Source of the DNA: an uncultured Clostridia bacterium
Lineage (GTDB): Bacteria > Bacillota > Clostridia > Christensenellales > CAG-314
DNA length: 47,401 nt
Assembly: GCA_947586855.1 (NCBI GenBank)
Contig: CANPXV010000011.1
Coordinates: 1-47,401, forward strand
Direction: 5' to 3'
Under the pieces are notes generated by a model. It searched no databases. It worked only from the letters and a program-made list of their open reading frames with translations, and was not told the DNA's origin. Numbering within the stretch: position 1 is the stretch's first letter; each line of letters starts with the position of its first letter. The position numbers and the translations under genes are program-made. Below are positions 35,200 through 44,021 of the stretch, piece by piece.

Positions 35200-35542
35200 A
35201 AACTACTATAGTAATCAGGGACAAGTAAACGTCACGCCCGGAATTACCGTAACCTACAACTACAATCGGTTAAAGAACAAGCCGTCCATCAACGGGAAAC
35301 CGCTTGACGGGAAAATGACGGCGAGTGAACTGAACCTATTGTCGAATGATGTGACGGACTATGAGGAAATCAAACTGGGAGTCGATAAACGCGACTCCTT
35401 TATTCTTGTCGTGGGAGAAAACGGCGAGACAAATAAAATAAAACTTGGCGAACTCGTCAAAGGGAAATTACAGGCGGTTGACAAGATAACCGAAGATATC
35501 CCTAACGGCGATTTTGTATTCAAGAAAATGGAGGACAAATAA
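35189..35542 (+). CDS. Phage hypothetical protein, tail module
   Basis: 117 residues (MADKNYYSNQGQVNVTPGIT...). GAGAGGGTGG precedes the ATG. The NNRLKNKPSINGKPL-type segment recalls small tail appendage proteins. It precedes the tail-fibre-like gene. Confidence 0.7.
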   Translation: MADKNYYSNQGQVNVTPGITVTYNYNRLKNKPSINGKPLDGKMTASELNLLSNDVTDYEEIKLGVDKRDSFILVVGENGETNKIKLGELVKGKLQAVDKITEDIPNGDFVFKKMEDK

Positions 35543-35543
35543 C

Positions 35544-36653
35544 ATGGCTCAAACTACAAACAAGTTTCAGATTATTCAGAAAGTCAGCGCAGAAGATACC
35601 GTCTTAATCCATCCCGAAACAGAGGCGGAAGTTGTCAAGTACAGCGGCACGGCGGCGGGTATTTCGGCGGAGAATGTGCAGGGCGCAATCGATGAAGTCT
35701 ACGAGCAGGTCAAAGGTATCACGGGCGGTGGTATCGTAACGGGTATCAAGGGGGATAAAGAAACCGCCTACAGAAAAGGTGCTGTCAACCTTACCCCTGC
35801 AAACATCGGCGCTGAACCGAGCGGAGCGGTGAACACTCACAATACGTCCGGAACGGCGCACTCGGATATTCGCACCGCCGTAACCAACGCACAGAACAAA
35901 GCAAACAGCGCATATGCACTTGCGGAAGGCAGAGCGAAGGCTGTTTCGTTCGATACCGTAGCGGCAATGACAACAGCATTGAAAGCGGCTGCTAAAACCG
36001 ACTACAAAGTGGGCGATAACATCTTTATCAAGGCTTTGGATACTCCCGACTATTGGGTAAGCAAGGTTCTCGATAACAACACGGGTACTTACGGGTACTT
36101 TGAGATCAGTGCTCTCGAATCGCAAAAAGTTGACCTTGCTGCATATCAGACGAAGACGGACAACACGCTTGCGACTACGGCAAAGACTGTAGTCGGTGCT
36201 ATTGGCGAAGTAAAAACGACTGCGGATGCGGCAAAAAGTCAGTCCAATACCAATGTCACCGAGATTGCTAATATCAAGAACGGAATGACTAAGGTCGGCG
36301 CAGCTACGAAAGCAGATAAAGCAACCAGTGCTGATACGGCAACGAGCGCGACTTCGGCAGGCAAGTGGACTGCGGCGAGAACACTCGGTGTAAGCATCAA
36401 TTCGGGTGTCAAGAAAGACGGCTCGACCGCTATCAGTGGATCGGGAAGCCAGAGTGTGGATGGTTCTGCAAATAAGACTGTTTCGGTTACATTGGGGGAT
36501 AGCGGTGTTACAGCAGGAACTTATTCTGCCGTTCAGGTCAATGCTAAAGGTATTGCAGTCGCAGGCGGACAGATGATTGAAATTGGCACGAGCGAACAGA
36601 CCACTCCGAGCGCATCTCTTGCAACGGGCGGACTTTTCTTCAAAGTAGTATAA
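35544..36653 (+). CDS. Phage tail-fibre-like protein
   Basis: 369 residues. The N-terminal part has the tail-attachment pattern VKYSGTAAGISAENVQGAID. The middle is rich in Ala, Thr and Asn coiled-coil-like repeats (ATKADKATSADTATSATSAG). The C-terminus is Ser/Gly/Val-rich beta sequence. Probably a receptor-binding or tail-fibre structural protein. ATG 35544 overlaps nothing but starts 1 nt after the preceding TAA. Confidence 0.7.
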   Translation: MAQTTNKFQIIQKVSAEDTVLIHPETEAEVVKYSGTAAGISAENVQGAIDEVYEQVKGITGGGIVTGIKGDKETAYRKGAVNLTPANIGAEPSGAVNTHNTSGTAHSDIRTAVTNAQNKANSAYALAEGRAKAVSFDTVAAMTTALKAAAKTDYKVGDNIFIKALDTPDYWVSKVLDNNTGTYGYFEISALESQKVDLAAYQTKTDNTLATTAKTVVGAIGEVKTTADAAKSQSNTNVTEIANIKNGMTKVGAATKADKATSADTATSATSAGKWTAARTLGVSINSGVKKDGSTAISGSGSQSVDGSANKTVSVTLGDSGVTAGTYSAVQVNAKGIAVAGGQMIEIGTSEQTTPSASLATGGLFFKVV

Positions 36654-36666
36654 GGGGGTATCGTGA

Positions 36667-36906
36667 ATGGCTTACAGACCGAAAATTAAGAATGCCAACG
36701 GCACTCTTACCGATTTGCCGATAGCAGCGGAAACGGCAGTAAAGGCAGACGATTATAATACATCTACGGGGACGATTAAAACAAAGTTCGCAACTGTTGA
36801 TTCGAAGCTCGGAAAACTGCAAATTGATGGCACATGGTACACAGTGAAAGAAGAAACCAATTATACGGCAACAGGTACTGCCGGGTACATCACTATCATT
36901 AAATAA
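36667..36906 (+). CDS. Small phage structural protein
   Basis: 79 residues (MAYRPKIKNANGTLTDLPIAAETAVK...). It begins like many short tail-fibre partner proteins. Function unknown. Confidence 0.65.
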   Translation: MAYRPKIKNANGTLTDLPIAAETAVKADDYNTSTGTIKTKFATVDSKLGKLQIDGTWYTVKEETNYTATGTAGYITIIK

Positions 36907-36916
36907 GGGGGTATCT

Positions 36917-37771
36917 ATGGGAAGTTATTTTGGGATAAGGGCAATCTATAAGGATACAACGCTTATTTTTGCCAAAGAAATGAAACTAACAATCAGCATA
37001 GGAACCGGGGTCAGTAAGGTCGCATACATTTACACAACAAAAACAGGCGCAACAGGTTCGGGAACAGTAACGTCAACAACGACAATCTCGGCAATATTTG
37101 GGTCGACTTTTACTTTTACACCGACCGCTGCATCTGGTTATTCAATGAACTCATACACATCAAGCCGATTCATTGATTCTGATATGACATTGAGTTTCAC
37201 TGCAAAATCATCGAGTAGTAGTGGCGGCGGTGGTGGCTGTGTATATGCCGACAGTAAGATATTGACATCGCTTAATGGAGACACCAAAGAAGCACGCACT
37301 CTTATTACAGGCAACAAAATCGTGGCATATGACAAAGAGAAAAAATCGTTTGTTCAAACATTGGTGTTGAAGAGGTATATCCTGACCGAACCGACAAATA
37401 TATACATCCTTTCTTTTGGCGATGGTACAGAACTGTCCATTACGCCAAAACACAAAGTTTTGACAAAAGACGGCTTTATATCAGTATGGGACGATAACGG
37501 ACAAGAGCAAATCAGTGTCGGAACAAGGCTAATCGGCAAGGATGGAGAAAAAACAATAGTTGGAGTAAGGCGAGAGGTTACTGCGGACGATACCACTGTG
37601 TATAACTACCGAACCATCAAGGGGGATGCTTTCGTAGCGAACGGGGTTATTGTGGAAAACGAAAGCGAGACCACAGTCGGCAATGTAGTAAATAACCTCT
37701 TTAACAACGAGGGTGGAGTAAGTACGGCATCGCTTGTCGGCGGCGGAGATATTTCAAAACAACATGTATAA
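36917..37771 (+). CDS. Phage structural protein with Hint (intein-like) domain
   Basis: 284 residues. The N-terminal about 105 residues are Thr/Ser/Gly-rich structural sequence ending GGGGG. A Cys (about residue 107) opens a Hint fold: DSKILTSLNGD, then block B-like LSITPKHKVLT (His present), and a block-F-like YRTIKGDAFVANGVIVEN ending Asn-Glu. The intein-type splicing end (His-Asn followed by Cys/Ser/Thr) is not kept. Clostridial phage tail proteins often carry such Hint domains after a Gly run; they may self-cleave or crosslink. The +1 residue Glu argues against full splicing. Confidence 0.75.
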   Translation: MGSYFGIRAIYKDTTLIFAKEMKLTISIGTGVSKVAYIYTTKTGATGSGTVTSTTTISAIFGSTFTFTPTAASGYSMNSYTSSRFIDSDMTLSFTAKSSSSSGGGGGCVYADSKILTSLNGDTKEARTLITGNKIVAYDKEKKSFVQTLVLKRYILTEPTNIYILSFGDGTELSITPKHKVLTKDGFISVWDDNGQEQISVGTRLIGKDGEKTIVGVRREVTADDTTVYNYRTIKGDAFVANGVIVENESETTVGNVVNNLFNNEGGVSTASLVGGGDISKQHV

Positions 37772-38069
37772 TATGATATCGATAATAGTGAGTGTGTGTG
37801 CGAGCATCATCAGCGGAATGGTGCTCTTTTTCTTGCAAAGATTTTTCAAGAAAAAGCAAAAGGTAGATGAAGAGCGAGACAGAGCAAAAGCCAAAGAGAA
37901 CATGCTGATACTAAAAAGTATAGATGCTGTGGGGAAACTGACGTATGCGGATGCGGTAGCCATTCGAGACGGGAAAACCAACGGCGAGATGAAAGAGGCG
38001 ATGAAAGCCTATGCGGAAGTTAAGGATGAACTCTACGAGTATTTGCTCGAACAAAATTCCAAGAAATAA
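37764..38069 (+). CDS. Small membrane protein with charged tail (phage lysis region)
   Basis: 101 residues from ATG 37764 (an in-frame TTG at 37734 or ATG 37773 are alternatives; no strong ribosome site for any). One membrane helix (about 4-25) is followed by a Lys/Glu-rich tail with KKKQKVDEERDRAK and a conserved-looking KLTYADAVAI segment. The position suggests a holin-like or holin-accessory protein. Confidence 0.55.
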   Translation: MYNMISIIVSVCASIISGMVLFFLQRFFKKKQKVDEERDRAKAKENMLILKSIDAVGKLTYADAVAIRDGKTNGEMKEAMKAYAEVKDELYEYLLEQNSKK

Positions 38070-38083
38070 GGAGGGGAAGATAA

Positions 38084-38395
38084 ATGGAACAGTATTTGAA
38101 TTTAATCAGCGTCCCGGCGATTGCTGCGGTCGTGTACTGGACAATCAACGTCATTAAACATGCAGTCGGAGAGAACGAAAAGTTCAAGCGGTGTATTCCG
38201 CTTATTGCAACGGTGTTCGGAATCGTGTGTGGCATTATTTGTTTTTACGCTTTGCCGAGCATCATCCCGGCACCGAATATCGTGGTGGCAATCGTCATCG
38301 GCGGTGCGAGCGGACTGACGGCTACGGGAACGAACCAAATCATCAAGCAACTTGGCAAAAAGGACGATAAAGACGATGGAAAAACTAATAATTGA
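38084..38395 (+). CDS. Phage holin
   Basis: 103 residues. Two to three membrane helices and the GGASGLTATGTNQIIKQL end that occurs in Clostridial prophage holins. GGAGGGGA precedes the ATG. It should pore the membrane for a lysin, but no lysin gene follows. Confidence 0.8.
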   Translation: MEQYLNLISVPAIAAVVYWTINVIKHAVGENEKFKRCIPLIATVFGIVCGIICFYALPSIIPAPNIVVAIVIGGASGLTATGTNQIIKQLGKKDDKDDGKTNN

Positions 38396-38504
38396 AAGCG
38401 TATTAAAAAGCCTTTTGAAAAGGGGGACTAATCACTTCGGCAGAGAAGGAAAGAATTATCAAAAAAGTTTCAGAATAAAGCAGTTTTTGTCTGGACTTTT
38501 ATAA
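38376..38504 (+). CDS. Short ORF at the lysin position, possibly a remnant
   Basis: 42 residues (MEKLIIESVLKSLLKRGT...), overlapping the holin end. It has no recognisable domain. It could be the stub of a deleted lysin or a small phage peptide. Confidence 0.35.
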   Translation: MEKLIIESVLKSLLKRGTNHFGREGKNYQKSFRIKQFLSGLL

Positions 38505-38520
38505 GTGAGCACGGTATTGT

Positions 38521-38557
38521 TTGTCCTGCCCGATAAAAAGGGCGGGACAAATTTTTT
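38521..38557 (+). terminator. Terminator between holin and recombinases
   Basis: An 11-bp stem TTGTCCTGCCC (38521-38531) / GGGCGGGACAA (38540-38550), loop GATAAAAA, then T6. Confidence 0.9.
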
Positions 38558-38615
38558 ATCGCAGTTCAAATCCAGTCGGCAGAGCCGAAAAACGAACGAG
38601 AAAGGAGCGTGAGAA

Positions 38616-40094
38616 ATGAATATTCAAGAGATACCTACAACAAGGAAGGAGAAACCACGGGTATGTGCGTATGTTCGTGTCAGCACCGATAGCGAAGCAC
38701 AAGAAGATAGTTTCGCGTTCCAGTCCAATTATTGGCAGAAACGATTTGCAAGCGACGAGTCCATAGAGTATGTTGGCTTATTCTCCGATGAGGGCATCGG
38801 CGGTGCGTTTATGAAAAAGCGAGATGGACTTAAAAGGATGTTTCAAAAAGTACGAAATGGCGAAATCGACAGAATATACACGAAGTCGGTTTCGAGATTC
38901 GCTCGGAACAAAGTCGAACTAATGGAAGTAGTCAGAGAGTTCCGAGATTTAGGTGTGGAAATCATATTCGAGTCTGAAAACATACATACCCTTGACCCCA
39001 AATGCGGCTTAATCCTTACAGTGATGGCAAGTCTCGCAGAAGAGGAATTACTATCTATGAGCCAAAACCAAAAATGGGCTGCACGGAAACGATTCGCAAA
39101 TGGGAGTGTGGAACTGGCACGAATACTTGGATATGACATGGTCGATGGAAAGTTAGTGATAAACGAGAAAGAAGCGGTCATAGTGCGAAGAATCTTTGAA
39201 CTGTATCTGCAAGGCAACTCGTTTAGAACTATATGCCATATTCTCGAAAACGAAGGGTACACCCCAATGCATGGGGGACGATGGAGCAAATCGACAATAA
39301 CGGGGATGTTACGAAATGAAAAATATTGCGGGGATAGTATTATGCAAAAATCATATAGCGTAATGAAAGTACAAAAATACAACTACGGAGAACTCCCCAA
39401 GTATTATATCCAAGGCGATCACGAACCGATTGTGTCGCGTGAAGACTACCAAAAAGCACAGGAGATAATGATGGCACGTGGCAATAAATATAGACCAAGG
39501 GGGTCACCTACGGCATTATATCCACTATCAGGAAAACTGATATGCGGAGAGTGCGGAACGAGTTTCAAAAGAAAAACTTCGGCACACGGAACTCCATATA
39601 TGTGTATAAAGTGGACATGTCGGAAAAAGGATGTTTATGGGGTAAAGGAATGCGCATCACATGACATCAAAGACGAAGTCGTTACAAGATTGCTGATTGA
39701 AGCCTACAACGAAAGCCTTGACGCGAATAATGATGTGAACGGCGTAACGGAACAAGAAGATGTCTTGCGAAAACTTATTGCCAACGAGCAAGAACTGCGA
39801 CAATTACGAGCCAAAGGTTATATATCCGAAAGCAAATTCCGAGAGGAAACCGATAAAATACTTATAAAGATAAAAGAACAGGAAACTCTCATAAAAAATC
39901 TACAAACGAGAGATATGGTAAAAGGGAAATATAAGAAATCGGATGAGCTGACGGAACAAATGGCGGAGTTCCTTGTAAAGGCAACAGTAAAAGACTGGAC
40001 GATTACATTCGAGTTCCAAAATGGATATAAGGCAACGAAAGAATATACAAACGGGAGGGCAGGAAATGTCAATGGAAAACTGTGCAAACACTAA
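38616..40094 (+). CDS. Large serine recombinase 1
   Basis: 492 residues. The catalytic domain (1-150) has AYVRVSTDSEAQ with the nucleophile Ser, DEGIGGAF and KSVSRFARN. Then the recombinase domain, a zinc ribbon (CGECGTSFKR, CIKWTCRKK) and a coiled-coil end. AAAGGAG lies before the ATG. It acts by phage-type integration or excision. Its 3' end overlaps the second recombinase by 29 nt. Confidence 0.93.
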   Translation: MNIQEIPTTRKEKPRVCAYVRVSTDSEAQEDSFAFQSNYWQKRFASDESIEYVGLFSDEGIGGAFMKKRDGLKRMFQKVRNGEIDRIYTKSVSRFARNKVELMEVVREFRDLGVEIIFESENIHTLDPKCGLILTVMASLAEEELLSMSQNQKWAARKRFANGSVELARILGYDMVDGKLVINEKEAVIVRRIFELYLQGNSFRTICHILENEGYTPMHGGRWSKSTITGMLRNEKYCGDSIMQKSYSVMKVQKYNYGELPKYYIQGDHEPIVSREDYQKAQEIMMARGNKYRPRGSPTALYPLSGKLICGECGTSFKRKTSAHGTPYMCIKWTCRKKDVYGVKECASHDIKDEVVTRLLIEAYNESLDANNDVNGVTEQEDVLRKLIANEQELRQLRAKGYISESKFREETDKILIKIKEQETLIKNLQTRDMVKGKYKKSDELTEQMAEFLVKATVKDWTITFEFQNGYKATKEYTNGRAGNVNGKLCKH

Positions 40095-41700
40095 ACCCAA
40101 AATTACGATTATACCAGCGAAAACAAGAGTCGAACGGCTTGACCCTATGTCGGTAGCTATGGGACAAAAGCCTAAAATACGAGTGGCTGCATATGCACGA
40201 GTGTCGACCGACCACGAAGAACAGGAGAGTAGTTACGAGGCACAGGTAGACCACTTCACCAAACTCATAGCAAGCCATGATGATTGGACGATGGTTGACA
40301 TCTATGCTGACCCCGGTTTGAGCGGTAAAAATACCAAAAGAGTGCAGTTCAAACGAATGATAAAAGACTGCGAAGACGGGAAGATAGACCTAATAATTAC
40401 AAAATCGGTCAGCCGATTCGCAAGAAACACACTCGACTGCGTACAGACGGCAAGAAAACTGAAAGCGGACGGCATCGGAATCATATTCGAGAAGGAAAAC
40501 CTTGACACGCTACAAGAGCGGAGCGAGTTCGTTCTTACGATAATGGCAAGCCTTGCGGAAGAAGAAAGCCGGAGCATATCCAATAATATAAGGTGGAGCG
40601 TCAAGAAAAAATTCCAAGAGGGGAAAGTGATTCTTAACACGAAACACTTCCTTGGATATACGAGAGACAAGAAGGGAACGGTGCTGAAAATCGTGCCAGA
40701 AGAGGCAATAACGGTCAGAAGGATATATGCGGAGTTCCTTGACGGTAAAAGTCTGAAAGAAATCGCTGAAGGACTTGAGCGAGATGGTATAGCATCGCCG
40801 TCAGGCAGAGAAACATGGCATCCTTCCACGGTGAAGTCGATACTGCAAAATGAAAAGTACAAGGGCGATTGCCACCTGCAAAAAACATACCTTCCAGACT
40901 TTCTATCCCCAAGGCGAATTAAAAACGAAGGATTCGCGCAGAGCTGGTATGTGGAAGATAGCCATGCGGCTATCATATCGAAAGAGACATTCGACATGGT
41001 ACAGCAAGAGTTCCAAAACAGGCAGTCGCTACGAAGTACAGGTGAAACGGGATGCGGAAAGTTTTCAGGTAAATATCCGTTCAGCGGAATGATAGTATGC
41101 GGCGAATGCGGGGAAACCTACCGAAGACACCAACAGTACAACAAATATAAGAAGTACTACATATGGGTGTGCAAAAGACACGAAAACAATGGGGCGGAAT
41201 ACTGCAAGAGCCGACCTATCAAAGAAGAAGCCCTTGAGAAAGCGTTTGTAAGGGCATTGAACGAACTTATAGGAGACAAGGAACGAATACTCGAAAAACT
41301 GCAAAGTGCGACCGTGAGCGAAATAACGGACTCCTGTGCGACAGTAATAAATGAAGTGAATGCCGAGATAGAAAAGCTACAAGAGCAGATGATGGAACTG
41401 CTGATGAAAAGGAACAACGGAGAGATTACCGATAAAGAATATGAACAGCAAAGTCAGCAGGTCGGAATGAAAATAGACCAACTGCTTATGAGAAAAGAAG
41501 AGATACTGTCCGAGCAAGGAAAAGTCCAACTCGCATCTTACCGAATCGAAGAAGTGACTAAACTGCTACAGACGGGAAAGATACTTGAAGAGTTCGATCG
41601 AGTGATGTTCAAAAGCCTTGTAAGGAAAATCACTGTGCTGTCCAACAAGGAAATCGAAATCGAGTTCGAGTGCGGGATAACAGTAAGAGAAACTTTATAA
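40066..41700 (+). CDS. Large serine recombinase 2
   Basis: 544 residues. Start ATG 40066, behind GGGAGGGCAGGAA; a longer frame to 40021 is inside recombinase 1. Catalytic motif AAYARVSTDHEEQESS, SGKNTKR and KSVSRFARN; zinc ribbon CGECGETYRR; a coiled-coil C-terminus (about 425-490). The two recombinases differ in sequence, so they probably work as a pair, as in many Clostridial conjugative or phage elements. Confidence 0.93.
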   Translation: MSMENCANTKPKITIIPAKTRVERLDPMSVAMGQKPKIRVAAYARVSTDHEEQESSYEAQVDHFTKLIASHDDWTMVDIYADPGLSGKNTKRVQFKRMIKDCEDGKIDLIITKSVSRFARNTLDCVQTARKLKADGIGIIFEKENLDTLQERSEFVLTIMASLAEEESRSISNNIRWSVKKKFQEGKVILNTKHFLGYTRDKKGTVLKIVPEEAITVRRIYAEFLDGKSLKEIAEGLERDGIASPSGRETWHPSTVKSILQNEKYKGDCHLQKTYLPDFLSPRRIKNEGFAQSWYVEDSHAAIISKETFDMVQQEFQNRQSLRSTGETGCGKFSGKYPFSGMIVCGECGETYRRHQQYNKYKKYYIWVCKRHENNGAEYCKSRPIKEEALEKAFVRALNELIGDKERILEKLQSATVSEITDSCATVINEVNAEIEKLQEQMMELLMKRNNGEITDKEYEQQSQQVGMKIDQLLMRKEEILSEQGKVQLASYRIEEVTKLLQTGKILEEFDRVMFKSLVRKITVLSNKEIEIEFECGITVRETL

Positions 41701-41706
41701 GTAAAC

Positions 41707-41745
41707 GACCGACTGCGTTCATAAGAGTGCGGTCGGTCATTTTTT
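41707..41745 (+). terminator. Terminator after the recombinases
   Basis: Stem GACCGACTGC (41707-41716) / GCGGTCGGTC (41729-41738) with one wobble, then T6. Confidence 0.85.
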
Positions 41746-41924
41746 CGTTGATTAAGACAGAAGAAATCATACGCTCCTTATCGTGCAAAAATCCTTTTTG
41801 TGCAATCGTTAAAGGTTTGAGGTTTTTCAAAGCGAGTGAAGAACAAATCCCTACGGCGATGAGCGAAGAAACGACAAAAAGGGTAAACTACCATAAAAAC
41901 GGCAATTTACCCCTGTTTTACATA

Positions 41925-41974
41925 GAAAAAGACACACGCAGCGGAGTTTTATACGCTCCTTTTGCGTGTGTCTT
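41925..41974 (-). terminator. Terminator of tRNA-Ala
   Basis: Minus strand: AAGACACACGCA (41974-41963) / TGCGTGTGTCTT (41940-41929), 12 bp with an inner GGAG...CTCC hairpin, then T run. It follows the CCA end. Confidence 0.8.
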
Positions 41975-41976
41975 GA

Positions 41977-42052
41977 TGGTGGAGATAAGGGGATTCGAAC
42001 CCCTGGCCTTCGCATTGCGAACGCGACGCTCTACCAACTGAGCCATATCCCC
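41977..42052 (-). tRNA. tRNA-Ala (CGC)
   Basis: 76 nt with encoded CCA. Acceptor GGGGATA / TATCTCC with the G3-U70 pair that marks tRNA-Ala; D stem GCTC/GAGC; anticodon stem TCGCG/TGCGA, loop TTCGCAA giving anticodon CGC; T arm AGGGG-TTCGAAT-CCCCT. Its 3' end faces the recombinase element. Confidence 0.95.
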
Positions 42053-42301
42053 ACAACGGTTCCATTATACAACCACTCGGCAAAAAAAGCAATCAAATTG
42101 AGGCATTTGGCGCACAATATTGCGCAAAGGCGCAGGCGAAGTGGCAGCAGCGGTGCGTTTGGGGCAAATTTGCGGCCAAGTTGGACGATTTTGGGGTCGA
42201 TTTTATCTTTGAGCAAAAGTTTGCAACTAATATGTCAAAAAAACTTTACTTAAAGCGCAATTTGTGATAGAATAATCAAGCAAACAAAAATCACCGGCTA
42301 T

Positions 42302-42393
42302 GGAGAAGTACCCAAGAGGCCGAAGGGGCGCCCCTGCTAAGGGTGTAGTACGTGGTTAGCGTAGCGAGGGTTCAAATCCCTCCTTCTCCGCCA
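42302..42393 (+). tRNA. tRNA-Ser (GCT)
   Basis: 92 nt with a long variable arm and encoded CCA. Acceptor GGAGAAG / CTTCTCC; anticodon loop CTGCTAA gives GCT; T arm GAGGG-TTCAAAT-CCCTC. Confidence 0.97.
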
Positions 42394-42399
42394 AGGCAG

Positions 42400-42440
42400 A
42401 ATAATACGAACCCGACAGGTAATGTTGGGTTCGTATTATT
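42400..42440 (+). terminator. Terminator after tRNA-Ser
   Basis: AATAATACGAACCC (42400-42413) / GGGTTCGTATTATT (42427-42440), extended by GAC/GTT, one wobble. Little T run follows. Confidence 0.65.
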
Positions 42441-42451
42441 GTAAAAAGAAA

Positions 42452-42562
42452 ACCACCAGCAGTGCTGGTGGTGCCAAAGAGCTTTAGCCATGTCCGTTTA
42501 CTAATTCTCCCGTGGTGTATAATTGTAGCGGTTCGCCAACCGCAATAAAATAAACCACCACG
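42452..42562. mobile_element. Possible IS200/IS605-type end or MITE remnant
   Basis: A perfect palindrome ACCACCAGCA-G-TGCTGGTGGT (42452-42472), then about 40 nt, then a longer imperfect hairpin from GTGGTG (about 42513) to CACCAC (about 42562), enclosing GCGGTT-CGCC-AACCGC. Such asymmetrical terminal hairpins are typical of IS200/IS605 ends. No transposase is present. The gap 42394-42788 holds the tRNA terminator, this element and a promoter, but no gene. Confidence 0.4.
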
Positions 42563-42731
42563 AAGGAATCAAGTATTAAACTTGACACAGAAAGTTTAGC
42601 ACAAGGTAAATATCCTTGGGGATAAATTCAATAAATAAGATTTCAAAAATAGCAAGTTTATATTAAGAGCAGGGAGTAACATCTCTGTTCTTTTGTTTTG
42701 TTGAAATAAAGTCTAAATTATAGATTTTTGA

Positions 42732-42760
42732 TTGCATTTGCTTTAAAACTATGCTATAAT
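42732..42760 (+). promoter_or_regulatory. Promoter of the HTH-DUF1016 genes
   Basis: TTGCAT (42732-42737), 17-nt spacer, TATAAT (42755-42760), 28 nt before the start codon. Confidence 0.7.
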
Positions 42761-42788
42761 ATAGCCAATGATAGTTGAGAGGTGTTCT

Positions 42789-42998
42789 ATGGCGGTCAGT
42801 TATAAAAAATTATGGAAATTACTGATTGACAAAGATATGAAGAAAAAGGACCTGCGTCTTGCCACGGGCATGACTACGACTGCGCTTGCAAAACTCGGAA
42901 AGGATGAGCCTGTCAACCTCGAGATTCTTTTGAAGATATGCAAGGTTTTGAAGTGTGATATTTCCGACATTATGGAAATCGTCGAAACCAAGGAGTGA
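42789..42998 (+). CDS. Helix-turn-helix regulator (Cro/CI type)
   Basis: 69 residues. HTH pattern: KKKDLRLATGMTTTALAKLGKDEPVNLEILLKICKVL, with the second half forming the stabilising helix. ATG 42789 follows GAGAGGTG. It lies upstream of the DUF1016 gene and probably regulates it. Confidence 0.85.
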   Translation: MAVSYKKLWKLLIDKDMKKKDLRLATGMTTTALAKLGKDEPVNLEILLKICKVLKCDISDIMEIVETKE

Positions 42999-43005
42999 GG
43001 CGAAT

Positions 43006-43995
43006 ATGGTGCCCGACGATAACTATTCCGAAATTGTAAAAATCATACAGTCCGCACGAGAGCGTGCATTTTATAAGGTGAACGAGGAACTCATCGGAAT
43101 GTATTTCCAGATCGGCAAATATGTTTTCGAAAATTCTCGCAATGCGGCTTACGGCGATGCCTATGTAGAAGGGCTTGCCGAATTCTTTGCTAAAAATTAT
43201 CCCGAACTGAAAGGCTTTACCCGCCGTGGGCTTTATCGTATGCGTCAATTTTACGAACTATACGGCGAGGATGAAAAAGTGTCAGCACTGCTGACACAAT
43301 TGAGTTGGACAAATCATCTTCAAATTATGTCCGCCTGTAAATCTGCTGAGGAACGCTACTTTTATATGGCGTTATGCGCAAAAGAAAAATACAGCACTCG
43401 TGAACTTGAACGCCAAATAGACAGCGCATATTACGAGCGTTATATGCTCTCTCAAAAGCCGACGACTCCCGCCATCACCGAGGCAAAGCGAAGCACGTCA
43501 AATGTGTTTCTTGATACCTACACCCTTGAATTTCTCGACGTTCCCGAAGTTGCCAACGAAAAAGATTTGCAAAAATCAATCGTGCAAAACTTGAAAAATT
43601 TCATTTTGGAGATTGGCAAGGATTTTTCGTTTGTCGGCGAGGAATATCGCTTGCAGGTTGGCGGGCACGACTATTATATTGATCTTCTTTTTTATCACCG
43701 CGGGCTTTCCTGCCTTGTGGCGTTTGAACTTAAGATTGACGAATTTAAGCCGGAGTACGTCGGCAAAATGAATCTATATCTTGAGGCTCTTGACTGCGAT
43801 GTGAAAAAGCCGAATGAAAATCCGAGCGTCGGCGTCATTCTTTGTGCGAAGAAAGACGATGAGGTCGTTGAGTACGCCTTGAGCCGTTCACTTTCGCCAA
43901 CGATGGTTTCGGAGTACAAACTCAAACTTATCGACAAGAATTTGCTCCAAAAGAAGTTGAAAGAATATCTCGAACTTGCGGGGAAAATAGAATAG
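43006..43995 (+). CDS. DUF1016/YhcG-type PDDEXK nuclease
   Basis: 329 residues. N-terminal helical DUF1016 region (about 10-160, with FTRRGLYRMRQFYE and LSWTNHLQIMSA). The C-terminal PDDEXK domain has YIDLLFYHR (Asp) then VAFELKID (E-x-K). The family accompanies type I restriction loci and is thought to act as a defence nuclease or RM modulator. It starts 8 nt after the HTH stop with GGAG-TGAGG. The next gene is an HsdS remnant. Confidence 0.9.
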   Translation: MVPDDNYSEIVKIIQSARERAFYKVNEELIGMYFQIGKYVFENSRNAAYGDAYVEGLAEFFAKNYPELKGFTRRGLYRMRQFYELYGEDEKVSALLTQLSWTNHLQIMSACKSAEERYFYMALCAKEKYSTRELERQIDSAYYERYMLSQKPTTPAITEAKRSTSNVFLDTYTLEFLDVPEVANEKDLQKSIVQNLKNFILEIGKDFSFVGEEYRLQVGGHDYYIDLLFYHRGLSCLVAFELKIDEFKPEYVGKMNLYLEALDCDVKKPNENPSVGVILCAKKDDEVVEYALSRSLSPTMVSEYKLKLIDKNLLQKKLKEYLELAGKIE

Positions 43996-44021
43996 ATGAA
44001 GAACAACATATGCTTAATTAA

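Noticed and set aside
41670-42041. Open frame running through tRNA-Ala
   Set aside because: It crosses a tRNA and a terminator, so it is not a gene.
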